Under the pieces are notes generated by a model that was not told the DNA's origin, made no database searches, and saw only the letters and a program-made list of their open reading frames with translations. A DNA stretch of 64,000 nt, from contig NZ_JAMBOB010000003.1 in the NCBI RefSeq assembly GCF_023715415.1, forward strand, positions 372,001 to 436,000. The letters are read 5' to 3'. Positions 18,402 through 26,199 of this stretch are shown here, piece after piece. The first letter of the stretch is position 1, and every line of letters starts with the position of its first letter. The translations under genes were made by a program, and so were the position numbers. The DNA is from Neobacillus niacini (GTDB taxonomy: Bacteria > Bacillota > Bacilli > Bacillales > Cytobacillaceae).

Positions 18402-18734
18402 TCAAGTATCTGTTGCTTTTTCTAGGATATAACAATTTCCATCCTCAGCAAATAATAAATACTTACCGTTTTTAATATTAAAATTTACATTTTTTTTATC
18501 ATACATAAGTCTTTCTACTTTTTTAAAATGCTCAATAAACTCTAGAGGTGGATTAAAGATGATTTCATGATTTTTCTGTGTAGCAACAAACCCCTTTGGG
18601 TCACATCTCCTTTCAGGTTTTAATTCTGCATACCATTCTCCCGTCAAAAGAATAGAAGTAGCCGTAATCTTTGTTTTACGATTTTGAATAGACCATACTT
18701 TCCTGCAATTACACCGATGTATTTTACTTTTCAT
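18402..18734 (-). CDS. Hypothetical protein, 110 residues
   Basis: I do not recognise this family. The protein is basic at the N-terminus with a CNCRKVW motif (residues 8-14) that could be half of a metal site, then a beta-rich middle (SILLTGEWYAELKPE) and a charged C-terminus. No signal peptide or membrane segment is visible. An AGTAGG site lies upstream of the ATG, and a terminator follows. It may be a small regulatory or binding protein, but nothing in the context decides this. Confidence 0.6.
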   Translation of the reverse strand: MKSKIHRCNCRKVWSIQNRKTKITATSILLTGEWYAELKPERRCDPKGFVATQKNHEIIFNPPLEFIEHFKKVERLMYDKKNVNFNIKNGKYLLFAEDGNCYILEKATDT

Positions 18735-19066
18735 CTATAATACCTACTTTCAATATAAAGATAAGTATGTCGATGAATTATATTCGTTCTTGCGAGGAAA
18801 TATTTATGCAATAAAATGTTATAGAACCGGACGCCTAGCAAGTCAAATACAATATTCTTATTGGAGTTTAACTCAAATAGGAAATAATTTACTGAATGAA
18901 TCGTTTCCTTTACCTTGAAATTGTATATTTCAGGTAACGATTTTCCTTACGAACAACAAAAAAATATTATCCAATTAATAATAAAGGAGCTGCTGCTTTT
19001 AGCAACAACTCCTACTGTTAACTATTCACCTTGAGCACCGTTGGGTGTTCCTCTGCGTACATGAAG
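18735..19066. other. Intergenic region with a possible gene remnant
   Basis: An open frame on the + strand (about 18737-18918) encodes a sensible-looking peptide (KYVDELYSFLRGNIYAIKCY onward) but has no start codon or ribosome binding site and overlaps the divergent gene at its left end. It may be the tail of a lost gene. A CCTTGAAAT/ATTTCAGG hairpin follows near 18910-18950. Confidence 0.25.
18979..19013 (-). terminator. Terminator of the crcB pair
   Basis: A GGAGTTGTTGCT/AGCAGCAGCTCC stem with a short loop is followed on the minus strand by TTTATTATT. Confidence 0.65.
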
Positions 19067-19423
19067 CTAAATAATAAAACCTATAGCTGCCGTAGTTATA
19101 CTTAAGATTACTGATGTAATAACATATATACCTGCAAGAAACTTTTTATTTGATTGTAATAATGTTATCGTTTCATAACCGAACGTTGAGAAAGTGGTGT
19201 AAGCTCCACAAAATCCAACCCCAACAAAAAGCCATACCCCATCATTGATATCATTAGACTGATGAAGATTGGCCAGTAACCCTAAGAGTAAGGAACCCGT
19301 AATATTGATTACCCAAGTGCCAAAGGGGAAAGGACTGTGTTTCTTTTTTGTAAATATTAAATTACCCAATAAATATCTAGCTGCTGCCCCAATAGAACCG
19401 CCTATACCGATTAACCAAATCAC
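19067..19423 (-). CDS. crcB: CrcB/Fluc fluoride channel subunit (second of pair)
   Basis: The 118-residue, four-helix membrane protein has the Fluc hallmarks GGSIGAAARYLLG (residues 8-20), GTWVINITGSLLLG and GFCGAYTTFSTFGYET. Fluc proteins form dual-topology dimers that export fluoride. Two adjacent, different copies usually give an antiparallel heterodimer. GTG at 19423 overlaps the stop of the upstream copy by four bases (GTGA), so the two are translationally coupled. No fluoride riboswitch was found upstream of the pair. Confidence 0.93.
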   Translation of the reverse strand: MIWLIGIGGSIGAAARYLLGNLIFTKKKHSPFPFGTWVINITGSLLLGLLANLHQSNDINDGVWLFVGVGFCGAYTTFSTFGYETITLLQSNKKFLAGIYVITSVILSITTAAIGFII

Positions 19424-19806
19424 TGTGTTTCCCCTTTTTCTTCATTAATATAAGCGAATTTTGAACCTAGGTAAGCAAACATTAATCCGAGAATAATACT
19501 AACTAAAATATAAATGACTCCATAAACAGCAAGCCCATTTTGAAATAACAAAATGGTCTCAACTGAAAAGGTGGAAAAAGTTGTAAATGAACCGATAAAC
19601 CCTGTACCAATAAATAAAGTAAATTCTGCGCTAAGATGTTTCTTTACAGTTAAGAAAGTAAGGAACCAACTAAGTAAAAAACAACCTAAAAGATTTATTA
19701 ATAGGGTCCCTATAGGAAATCCATTGGAAGTTTGTATCCATTCCCCGATACTATATCTAGCTATTGCTCCAAAGAATCCACCAAGCATAACGGATATTAG
19801 TTTCAA
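19420..19806 (-). CDS. crcB: CrcB/Fluc fluoride channel subunit (first of pair)
   Basis: This is the partner of the next crcB gene. It has four transmembrane helices with GGFFGAIARYSIG near the N-terminus, GTLLINLLGCFLL and GFIGSFTTFSTFSVE. The longest frame starts with TTG at 19836, but TTG at 19806 lies nine bases after GAAGG and gives 129 residues, typical of the family. The extra N-terminal residues of the longer frame are charged and unlike Fluc. The two subunits probably have opposite membrane orientation. Confidence 0.92.
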   Translation of the reverse strand: MKLISVMLGGFFGAIARYSIGEWIQTSNGFPIGTLLINLLGCFLLSWFLTFLTVKKHLSAEFTLFIGTGFIGSFTTFSTFSVETILLFQNGLAVYGVIYILVSIILGLMFAYLGSKFAYINEEKGETQ

Positions 19807-19851
19807 TTGTTTCAGCCTTCTTTCAATTGAAGACAATATTTTAAGCCCTCT

Positions 19852-20016
19852 TCACCACCCCAAGCTTGATGCTGGTGCTACACAACTATCCAAACTGCAT
19901 TGTCTTCTTTTAAATTTTGGATCTTGTTCTTTTTCTATAATATCTAAAACTATATCCTTAATGGTCTTGTCATTTATTGTAACATATAAGTTCCGAAACC
20001 CTTTAATATTTTCCAC
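19852..20016 (-). CDS. Hypothetical small protein, 54 residues
   Basis: A GTG start six bases after AAAGG opens a 54-residue frame beginning MENIKGFRNLYVTINDKTI and ending with two Cys (CSLDSC) and SLGW. It lies 45 bases before the crcB pair on the same strand and could be its first gene. No family was recognised. Support is the ribosome binding site and sensible composition only. Confidence 0.4.
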   Translation of the reverse strand: MENIKGFRNLYVTINDKTIKDIVLDIIEKEQDPKFKRRQCSLDSCVAPASSLGW

Positions 20017-20183
20017 TTTTATCCTTTCACTTGTTCATTTTTGGACGAATAGTGCAGGAATCTTTGTAACCAAATGCATATGCTGTTAATGGAAATTACC
20101 ATTTTAAGGGTGTGAAATGTGAAAACAACTCAAATCTCTTTCCACTATAGGATTAAAATAAAATCAATAAGGAGTGTTACAGA

Positions 20184-20624
20184 ATGCCATCTAAAGGAAA
20201 GCATAAAAAGAAGCACCACAAGGATAAATCATCAGACAACCATGTTGAGGACAAGCAGTCCGATAAAAAGAAATATAAAAAGGATGAAACTTCAGACATC
20301 CGTTATAAGGACAAGTCGTTTAAAAAAAAGAAGTCCAGCAAAGCTGAATCTTTAGACAACCATGTTGAGGACACGAAGTTTAAAAAACAAAAAATTGATA
20401 ATATCCAGCAAATTGGATTTGTGTATTTTGATCCATCTGTTATTCAAGAGGTAGAAGTATTTCAGATTCCGTCACAACAATCAGCCGTTTCATTTCAAAA
20501 TGATGATGTCGAAGCTATAGAACAGGATGTCGATGCAGGTAAACAAGAAGTCGAAGCTATAGATCAGGATGTACAAGTTACAGAAGAATTCGAAGCTATA
20601 GATAGGGATGGAAAGAACGAGTAA
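20184..20624 (+). CDS. Low-complexity polyampholyte protein, 146 residues
   Basis: The N-terminal 70 residues are built of about three 18-20-residue imperfect repeats rich in Lys, Asp and Ser (SDNHVEDKQSDKKKYKKDET and variants). A short hydrophobic linker (IGFVYFDPSVIQEVEVFQI) leads to an acidic tail with three repeats of VEAIxQDV type. There is no signal peptide. Such Lys/His-rich repeats recall spore coat or crust proteins, but homology is not established. TAAGGAGTG lies 11 bases before the ATG, and a strong terminator follows. Confidence 0.65.
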   Translation: MPSKGKHKKKHHKDKSSDNHVEDKQSDKKKYKKDETSDIRYKDKSFKKKKSSKAESLDNHVEDTKFKKQKIDNIQQIGFVYFDPSVIQEVEVFQIPSQQSAVSFQNDDVEAIEQDVDAGKQEVEAIDQDVQVTEEFEAIDRDGKNE

Positions 20625-20652
20625 TAGTAAGTAAATTAAACATAGAACTTAG

Positions 20653-20682
20653 AAAATCCACCATTTTTGGTGGATTTTTTAA
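20653..20682 (+). terminator. Terminator
   Basis: An AAAATCCACCA/TGGTGGATTTT stem is followed by T residues. It may also serve the convergent peptidase gene. Confidence 0.75.
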
Positions 20683-20686
20683 GAGT

Positions 20687-21568
20687 TTAATCAAAATCGA
20701 TTGTTTTTAAGAAACTTCCTACAACCTGTAAAAACTCATCTGGTTCTTCAAAATAAGGCATATGGGCACTGTTCTCATAAACATGGAATTTACCATTTTG
20801 CACCAGGCTGCTAAAGTATTCCGTTGATTCCGGTGTAGCTTCATCATATCGACCACATGTAAACAAGGTGGGATAGCTGATTTCCTTCAATCGGGAGGTA
20901 CAATCAAAAGACTTCAAATTACCTTTAACACTGAATTCAGATGGACCCCACATAATATTATAGATAACTGGATTGCGATAGCCAGATCCCTTCTTAACCC
21001 ATTCAGGGTCTGGTTCTTCCTGTACTCGACAAATAAATTCTTTGGCAAATTCCTGAATGGCAGTTTTATATTCCTCGGAATCTGTTGTTCCATTTTCTTC
21101 ACATTGATTAATCGTTTCTTGAATATCTAAAGGAAGTTTTTTTAGATTTTCAATCTGGTCCTGTTCCCAACGTGGTGCACTCAGACATGGACTTGAAAAA
21201 ATAACACTTTTCACACCGCTTGGTTTTTTTGTTAAACAATATTCTGCTGCAAGGGTTGTCCCCCACGAATGACCTAAAATATGCACTTCATCTAAATGTA
21301 AGGCTTCTCTTACCTGTGCTAATTCTTCCACAAAGCGATCAAGCTGCCAAAGAGACGTGTCAGTTGGACGCTCTGATCGTCCACAGCCTAATTGATCGTA
21401 TAAAATAACAGGTCTATCTTTTTGGAGCGCCTGTAAACCTTCTAATGAGTAGCTTGATGATCCTGGACCTCCGTGCAAAATGATGACAGGAGTCCCTTCG
21501 GAATTATTATTAAACTTTTGATACCATACTCTTCCACCTGTAACCTCTATGAATCCCTCTTCATGCAT
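20687..21568 (-). CDS. Proline iminopeptidase-family alpha/beta hydrolase
   Basis: The 293-residue alpha/beta hydrolase has the iminopeptidase HGGPG oxyanion motif (residues 32-36), the nucleophile Ser101 in GHSWG, an acid in CGRYDEATPE and a catalytic His in SAHMPYFEEP. This arrangement and the YDQLGCGRS block are typical of proline iminopeptidases and tricorn-interacting factor F1-like enzymes, which release N-terminal residues from peptides. No signal peptide is seen. GGGGGAAAG precedes the ATG. The exact peptide preference is unknown. Confidence 0.88.
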   Translation of the reverse strand: MHEEGFIEVTGGRVWYQKFNNNSEGTPVIILHGGPGSSSYSLEGLQALQKDRPVILYDQLGCGRSERPTDTSLWQLDRFVEELAQVREALHLDEVHILGHSWGTTLAAEYCLTKKPSGVKSVIFSSPCLSAPRWEQDQIENLKKLPLDIQETINQCEENGTTDSEEYKTAIQEFAKEFICRVQEEPDPEWVKKGSGYRNPVIYNIMWGPSEFSVKGNLKSFDCTSRLKEISYPTLFTCGRYDEATPESTEYFSSLVQNGKFHVYENSAHMPYFEEPDEFLQVVGSFLKTIDFD

Positions 21569-21651
21569 GATCTTTCCCCCTAGGACAATGAAATGACGAC
21601 AATTATATTTTAACTTATTTTAAAAAAATTGAAAAATTTTAAAACAAGTAA

Positions 21652-21677
21652 AAATGAGACCAGGAAGCTGGTCTCTA
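21652..21677 (-). terminator. Terminator of the first terC gene
   Basis: A GAGACCAG/CTGGTCTC stem is followed on the minus strand by ATTTTTAC. Confidence 0.65.
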
Positions 21678-21683
21678 AAATTT

Positions 21684-22406
21684 CTACTTTGTTGTCAGTT
21701 TTCCTTTTAAAAAATGTACAAGGAATGTCCCTAAAAAGATACCGATTAATATACTAAAGAAGACAACTTCGTGCATTTGGAAACCAAATGCTGCTGAAAT
21801 CATTCTCAATCCAATAATACCGATTAAAATAAATGCAGTGGTTTCAAATTCAGGTATTCTTTCAATCAGTGCTAGGAATAATTGTGCTACACCACGCATC
21901 ATTAAGATTCCTAGAATTCCGCCAAGAAACAGTACCCAAACTTGATTCGATACACCAAACGCAGCAATTACACTATCGATACTAAATGCGATATCCATAA
22001 GCTCTACGGTTAAGACGGTGCTCCAAAAGCCCACTCGTTTGGTTTGAATCTCTTCCTCTCCATCTCTTTTGTTCACAAAGTGTTGGAGGACCAGCCAAAG
22101 GAGATAGTGACCGCCTACAATCTTGATCCAACCAATATTAATTAACGTAACACCTATTCCAATCGCAATAACCCGAAACAGATAAGCACCAACAATTCCG
22201 TAAAATAGTGCTTTCTTTCGTTGATCTTCTGGCAAGTGTTTAACCAAAACTGCAAGTACTAATGCATTATCAGCCGATAATAACCCTTCTAGAATAACCA
22301 AGGTACCAATGATTCCCCAGCTCGCAGGATCTGTTAATACATCTCCCAAGGCGTCTAAAGATAAAAATGAACCATAAGTCGCTATTATTTCTTGTAAGAA
22401 CTCCAT
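21684..22406 (-). CDS. TerC family membrane protein (YceF/YkoY-like)
   Basis: The 240-residue protein has seven or so hydrophobic helices with the TerC motifs EGLLSADNALVLA (about 40-52) and a later ELMDIAFSIDSVIAAF, whose acidic residues are thought to bind metal. In Bacillus, TerC proteins have been linked to manganese export and metalation of exported enzymes. No yybP-ykoY Mn2+ riboswitch is visible upstream. A second, clearly related TerC gene lies at 30797-31537. Confidence 0.88.
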   Translation of the reverse strand: MEFLQEIIATYGSFLSLDALGDVLTDPASWGIIGTLVILEGLLSADNALVLAVLVKHLPEDQRKKALFYGIVGAYLFRVIAIGIGVTLINIGWIKIVGGHYLLWLVLQHFVNKRDGEEEIQTKRVGFWSTVLTVELMDIAFSIDSVIAAFGVSNQVWVLFLGGILGILMMRGVAQLFLALIERIPEFETTAFILIGIIGLRMISAAFGFQMHEVVFFSILIGIFLGTFLVHFLKGKLTTK

Positions 22407-22583
22407 CCCCTTGTTCCTATCTCCTTTTCATTGTTTTTACAATATATACAACTGCTTGTCTTCTTACTGTATATGTATGTTAGTCAATTGATTATATGAA
22501 CACTACATGATGTAAACATGGAATGAGACATTTTTTACTGAAAGGTTTAAGATGGTAGTATGATGACTCTAGGAGGAATGTAA

Positions 22584-22826
22584 ATGCGTAAAGTAGTGAT
22601 TTACACACAGGAAAGCTGCAGTCCTTGTACTGCCGAGAAATTATGGTTAAAGGATAATGGGATAGAATTTGAGGAAAGAAATATCAGAGAAAATCCTACG
22701 TACCTTGATGAAATTGTTGAATTAGGTGCATCTGCGACACCTGCTACTCTCATTGAGGATGAAAATGGATCACAGGTGGTTTTGGGTTTTGACCAAGAGA
22801 AGTTAAGTGAAATACTAGGATTATAA
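22584..22826 (+). CDS. Glutaredoxin-family protein
   Basis: The 80-residue thioredoxin-fold protein has a CSPC active site (residues 10-13), the family cis-Pro in SATPATL and a C-terminal VVLGFDQEKL. It probably acts as a thiol-disulfide reductant in the cytosol. AGGAGG is seven bases before the ATG. It is transcribed in the same direction as the HPr-like gene 136 bases downstream, with a large hairpin repeat between them. Confidence 0.88.
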   Translation: MRKVVIYTQESCSPCTAEKLWLKDNGIEFEERNIRENPTYLDEIVELGASATPATLIEDENGSQVVLGFDQEKLSEILGL

Positions 22827-22828
22827 GT

Positions 22829-22891
22829 ACCAAGTGGGGACCAAGATGACGGTTCTCCTGGCCTTTTTGGCCAAGAGAGCCGTCCCTGTTT
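22829..22891 (+). repeat. Dispersed hairpin repeat, copy 1
   Basis: GACGGTTCTC-x-TGGCC pairs with GGCCAAGAGAGCCGTC, preceded by ACCAAGTGGGGACCAAG. A clearly related copy lies on the opposite strand at 25198-25260. It probably also terminates the glutaredoxin transcript. Confidence 0.65.
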
Positions 22892-22962
22892 GCATATTTC
22901 CTTTTTATTGCTCATACATAAAAGAGTGTGAATTAACCAGAATGATAAGGAGTGTTTCCTCA

Positions 22963-23220
22963 ATGGTCTTAAAGACAATTCAACTAAATAGGAAGTCAGG
23001 TTTAGACAGTCGAGCAATAAACCAGTTAGTCCAGATATCATCGCAATTTGAGTCTGATATTTACCTTACCTACAATGGTCATAAAGTTAACTGTAAATCA
23101 ATAATGGGGGTTTTATCTTTAGCCATCCCCAAGAACGCTGAGATTAGTTTAGAAGCTTCTGGCTCCGATGATCGAGAAGCAATAAAACAGGTAATACAAA
23201 CAATTGAAACTTTAGATTAA
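22963..23220 (+). CDS. HPr-like protein lacking the catalytic histidine (Crh-like)
   Basis: The 85-residue protein aligns along its whole length with HPr/Crh. The HPr-kinase site Ser46 is kept (KSIMGVLSLAIPK), but the PTS phosphorylation site is changed: GLHARPA of HPr reads GLDSRAI, so residue 15 is Asp and the following Pro is absent. It cannot carry phosphate from enzyme I at His15. Like Crh it may be a pure signalling protein phosphorylated on Ser46. A longer frame from 22834 runs through a hairpin repeat; AAGGAG nine bases before ATG 22963 fixes the start. Confidence 0.85.
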   Translation: MVLKTIQLNRKSGLDSRAINQLVQISSQFESDIYLTYNGHKVNCKSIMGVLSLAIPKNAEISLEASGSDDREAIKQVIQTIETLD

Positions 23221-23262
23221 TAAATCCTTCCAGGAATGTTTATATAATGCATTTTAAGTAGA

Positions 23263-23296
23263 AAGTAAGAGCGACCATGTCGTCCCTCTTACTTCT
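23263..23296 (+). terminator. Terminator of the HPr-like gene
   Basis: An AAGTAAGAG/CTCTTACTT stem with an inner CGAC/GTCG-like pairing is followed by TTTATTTT. Confidence 0.65.
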
Positions 23297-23418
23297 TTAT
23301 TTTATAGTCTAAAATACATATTTTACAATTAATTTTCATTTTCTTCATAATATACGGTTAATAAAGATAAATTTGATTCTATAATAAATAACATACATAA
23401 TTCATCTAGGAGGTTACT

Positions 23419-23889
23419 ATGTTATTATCTTGTCCTATCTTGGCTGCATTTTCAGGGATGTTGATTGCCCAATTCGTAAAAATTCCGATTCACTTTATAG
23501 CCTCAAAGGAATTAAGATGGAACTTAATGTTTAGTACTGGTGGAATGCCCAGCTCACATACCGCAATGATTGTTTCTCTGACAACAGTTATTGGGCTGAT
23601 GTCAGGATTTAAATCAAATGAGTTCGCAATTTGCGTTGTAGTTTCCGCAATTGTTATGCACGATGCAATGGGTGTCCGAAGGCATGCTGGATATCACGCG
23701 GAAATACTTAACACCCTTTTAGCCGACTTTAACAGTTTGATTGAAACGCTAAAAGACCCCAATTTAAAGAAACCAGAGTCTAGAGAGAAATTAAAAGAAT
23801 TACTTGGCCATCAACCAACAGAGGTCTTTTTTGGGGCGATAACGGGCATTATTGTTGGCTTTGTTACATACTATTTATATCCTTTTTAA
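23419..23889 (+). CDS. yuiD: Divergent PAP2 family protein (YuiD-like)
   Basis: The 156-residue membrane protein has about four hydrophobic segments and a PAP2-like motif split as GGMPSSHTAM (about residues 41-50) and GVRRHAGYHAEILN. This is the DUF212/YuiD family. The serine-His motif resembles acid phosphatase/vanadium haloperoxidase active sites, and a lipid phosphate substrate is likely but unproven. AGGAGG precedes the ATG. It converges with the MFS gene, leaving only three bases between the stops. Confidence 0.88.
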   Translation: MLLSCPILAAFSGMLIAQFVKIPIHFIASKELRWNLMFSTGGMPSSHTAMIVSLTTVIGLMSGFKSNEFAICVVVSAIVMHDAMGVRRHAGYHAEILNTLLADFNSLIETLKDPNLKKPESREKLKELLGHQPTEVFFGAITGIIVGFVTYYLYPF

Positions 23890-23892
23890 CTT

Positions 23893-25101
23893 TTATTTTT
23901 CGGGTGCGAATTTTGTTTTCTGCTCGCGATTTAATTCATTAGACTTCCAATATGCTAAACCTGTTGCGGCGAGTAGTAAGAAACCTGTTACAACGAATAC
24001 CGTTTGAACAGGAAAAAAACCACCAAGGATTCCTCCAATTATTGGACCAATCATACCGCCTATCTGATTTGAGGTTTGGTGTAAACCAAATGCCCGACCA
24101 CGGAAGTCTTTTGGTGTTGACCTTACTACCAGACCATTTAGTGCTGGGAATACAGCACAGAAAAAGATACCAAAGATAAAGCGGGTAATGGAAAATCCCC
24201 AAATATTGCTGAAGATAATTTGAGCAATGGTTCCGATTCCCCCACCCATCAATCCAATAAATAAGACTTTTTGGAAACCGACCTTGTCCGCCCATTTTCC
24301 CCACATCGGAGCAAAAATGACACTAGCAATACCGGGTAGCGAGAACACAATTCCTGCAAGTAACGATGCATGCCGAGAGGAACTGCCAAGATCTACAATA
24401 TATAATGGTAGAACAGGTTCAATCGTCATAATTGAACCAGATGTAATGGCAGTTAAAGCAAGTACCAGCATCAATGAACGGTTGGAGGCTGCCACTTTAA
24501 AATCATTCCTAATTGAGCCTTTCTCTTTACTAGGAGTAAAATTATCTTCCGTCACCCAAAAGATTACAAGCAGCGTAGAAATGAGTGCGAACATTCCAGC
24601 ACTGCCAAAAGCTACTCGGTTACCTACTAAAGAAGCAATTCCCCCTCCTAATAATGGACCAACAATTCCTCCAGATGCTGAGGCAGACGATATCATAGAT
24701 AGTGCATATCCGACTTTGTTGCTTGGTGTATTGGTTCCTATCAGAGCAATAGCTCCAGGTATGAAGCCACTTAGCAATCCTTGCATAATTCGTAACCCTA
24801 GCAGCTGATATGGATTTGTAACAAAAGCAGTTAGAGTATAGACAACAAATAGAGCTAATCCTGCTCGAATCAGCAATGGCTTTCTACCATATTTATCGGC
24901 CACTCTCCCCCAGAACGGGGAAGCAATTGCTCCGGCAAAAAATGCAGCACTAAACAACAAACCTGACCATACTTCAGTGTGTTCATGTACGCCAATTTGA
25001 AGCAGGAAAATAGGCAAAAACGGGATGACCATGGAGAAGCTTGCTGAAGTGAAAAATACTCCAATCCATAGCACCCACAAATTACGCTTCCAAATTAGCA
25101 T
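23893..25101 (-). CDS. MFS multidrug efflux transporter (DHA1 type)
   Basis: The 402-residue, 12-TM protein has motif A as FWGRVADKYGRKPLL (and the second copy MWGKWADKVGFQKVL) and motif C as SASGGIVGPLLGGG, the hallmark of drug:H+ antiporters of the 12-TM family. The substrate is unknown. A GGAGATGG site precedes the ATG. About 100 bases upstream on the same strand lies a stable hairpin followed by seven T, which may attenuate its transcription. Confidence 0.9.
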   Translation of the reverse strand: MLIWKRNLWVLWIGVFFTSASFSMVIPFLPIFLLQIGVHEHTEVWSGLLFSAAFFAGAIASPFWGRVADKYGRKPLLIRAGLALFVVYTLTAFVTNPYQLLGLRIMQGLLSGFIPGAIALIGTNTPSNKVGYALSMISSASASGGIVGPLLGGGIASLVGNRVAFGSAGMFALISTLLVIFWVTEDNFTPSKEKGSIRNDFKVAASNRSLMLVLALTAITSGSIMTIEPVLPLYIVDLGSSSRHASLLAGIVFSLPGIASVIFAPMWGKWADKVGFQKVLFIGLMGGGIGTIAQIIFSNIWGFSITRFIFGIFFCAVFPALNGLVVRSTPKDFRGRAFGLHQTSNQIGGMIGPIIGGILGGFFPVQTVFVVTGFLLLAATGLAYWKSNELNREQKTKFAPEK

Positions 25102-25197
25102 GCAAATCCATCTCCAATATTCTATTTAATTTTATATGGTATATCGTACCATAACCCCTATTTATTTTCATTTCCGAAATATTAGATTATAGAAAAA

Positions 25198-25260
25198 AAC
25201 CAAGGGGCAGGTTCTCTCGGTGCCAAAAGCCCGGGAGAACCGTCACCTTGGTCACTTGGT
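25198..25260 (-). repeat. Dispersed hairpin repeat, copy 2
   Basis: Read on the minus strand this matches copy 1 (22829-22891): ACCAAGTG-x-ACCAAG-x-TGACGGTTCTCC, a short loop, then the complementary arm ending CCTTGGTTTTTTT. It has the form of an intrinsic terminator pointing toward the MFS gene. The rest of the 25102-25450 gap holds no gene. Confidence 0.6.
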
Positions 25261-25450
25261 CACCCCAAAATCTTCCTCTATACCGTAAAATTGGTTCGAA
25301 TATGACAGAATAATAGGCAGAATGTCATAATGTCACTTCGGCTGTAATCTTGTTCATCAAACTATAAAGAAATGTAACCTTATCGTTCTGTATAACGTGT
25401 GTCTATCCATGTTAGTGTTATATCATACAAAACAACAGGAGGTAGCACAC

Positions 25451-26161
25451 ATGAAAAACACTTATTTTAAAAAGGTTGCAGTAGCTTGTGTAGCTACATT
25501 TGCATTTATCGGAATACACAATTCTACAGTTGAAGCGATTACAGAATATGAAGTTGTAAATGTAGACAGCCTGGCTGAAATTGGACAAGCCTATGCATAT
25601 GGTCCAATCATGTATGAAATGAAACAAGAAAATAATGAATTCGATGACGAAAAGGAATTCATTCCATATAAACCAGATCTTTTTGAAAAACAATCTCAAG
25701 AAACAAAGGTGGATGAACCTGTTATTACAGAGCCACAAACCAAAGAACCTGAAGTGGTAGTTCCACCTGAACCAACTACACCAGCGGTTTCTATCTCAAA
25801 TGACGAAAAAGACCTATTTGCTAGATTAGTAGAGGCTGAAGCAAAAGGAGAATCTTATGAAGGAAAAGTAGCCGTTGCAACTGTTGTATTAAACCGAGTG
25901 GATTCACCTGAATTTCCAGATACAATATCAGGAGTCATTAATGAAGTAGTCGGTGATGCTTATGCCTTTTCACCTGTTCAAAATGGTAAAATTAATGATT
26001 CTGCATCAGATGATTCAATTCGAGCAGTTGAAGAAGCCTTAACTCGACAGGATCGATTAAATGATTGTATTTATTTTTATAATCCAGATATCGCAACCGA
26101 TACATGGATCACTACCCGTGAGGTTGTAAAGACAGTTGGAAATCATGTTTTTGCAAAATAG
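25451..26161 (+). CDS. Secreted cell wall hydrolase, SleB/CwlJ type
   Basis: The 236-residue protein begins with a signal peptide (MKNTYFKKVAVACVATFAFI, cleaved near TVEA at about residue 29), followed by a Pro/Glu/Thr-rich linker (about 85-120) and a C-terminal Hydrolase_2 domain with VEAEAKGESYEGKVAVATVVLN-type sequence holding the catalytic Glu and a Phe-Ser-Pro motif. The family contains spore cortex lytic transglycosylases (SleB, CwlJ) and related vegetative enzymes. No LysM or peptidoglycan-binding domain is present. AGGAGG before ATG 25451 sets the start. Confidence 0.85.
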   Translation: MKNTYFKKVAVACVATFAFIGIHNSTVEAITEYEVVNVDSLAEIGQAYAYGPIMYEMKQENNEFDDEKEFIPYKPDLFEKQSQETKVDEPVITEPQTKEPEVVVPPEPTTPAVSISNDEKDLFARLVEAEAKGESYEGKVAVATVVLNRVDSPEFPDTISGVINEVVGDAYAFSPVQNGKINDSASDDSIRAVEEALTRQDRLNDCIYFYNPDIATDTWITTREVVKTVGNHVFAK

Positions 26162-26165
26162 ACGA

Positions 26166-26196
26166 AAGAGCCGTCAAAAACGGCTCTTTTTTTTGC
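26166..26196 (+). terminator. Terminator of the cell wall hydrolase gene
   Basis: A GAGCCGT/ACGGCTC stem is followed by eight T. Confidence 0.8.
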
Positions 26197-26199
26197 TTT

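Noticed and set aside
22407..22583. yybP-ykoY manganese riboswitch before terC
   Set aside because: The conserved aptamer blocks were not found; the region holds only a promoter-like sequence and the ribosome binding site.
22834..22962. N-terminal extension of the HPr-like protein
   Set aside because: The sequence is the hairpin repeat read through; AAGGAG before ATG 22963 and the HPr length fix the start there.
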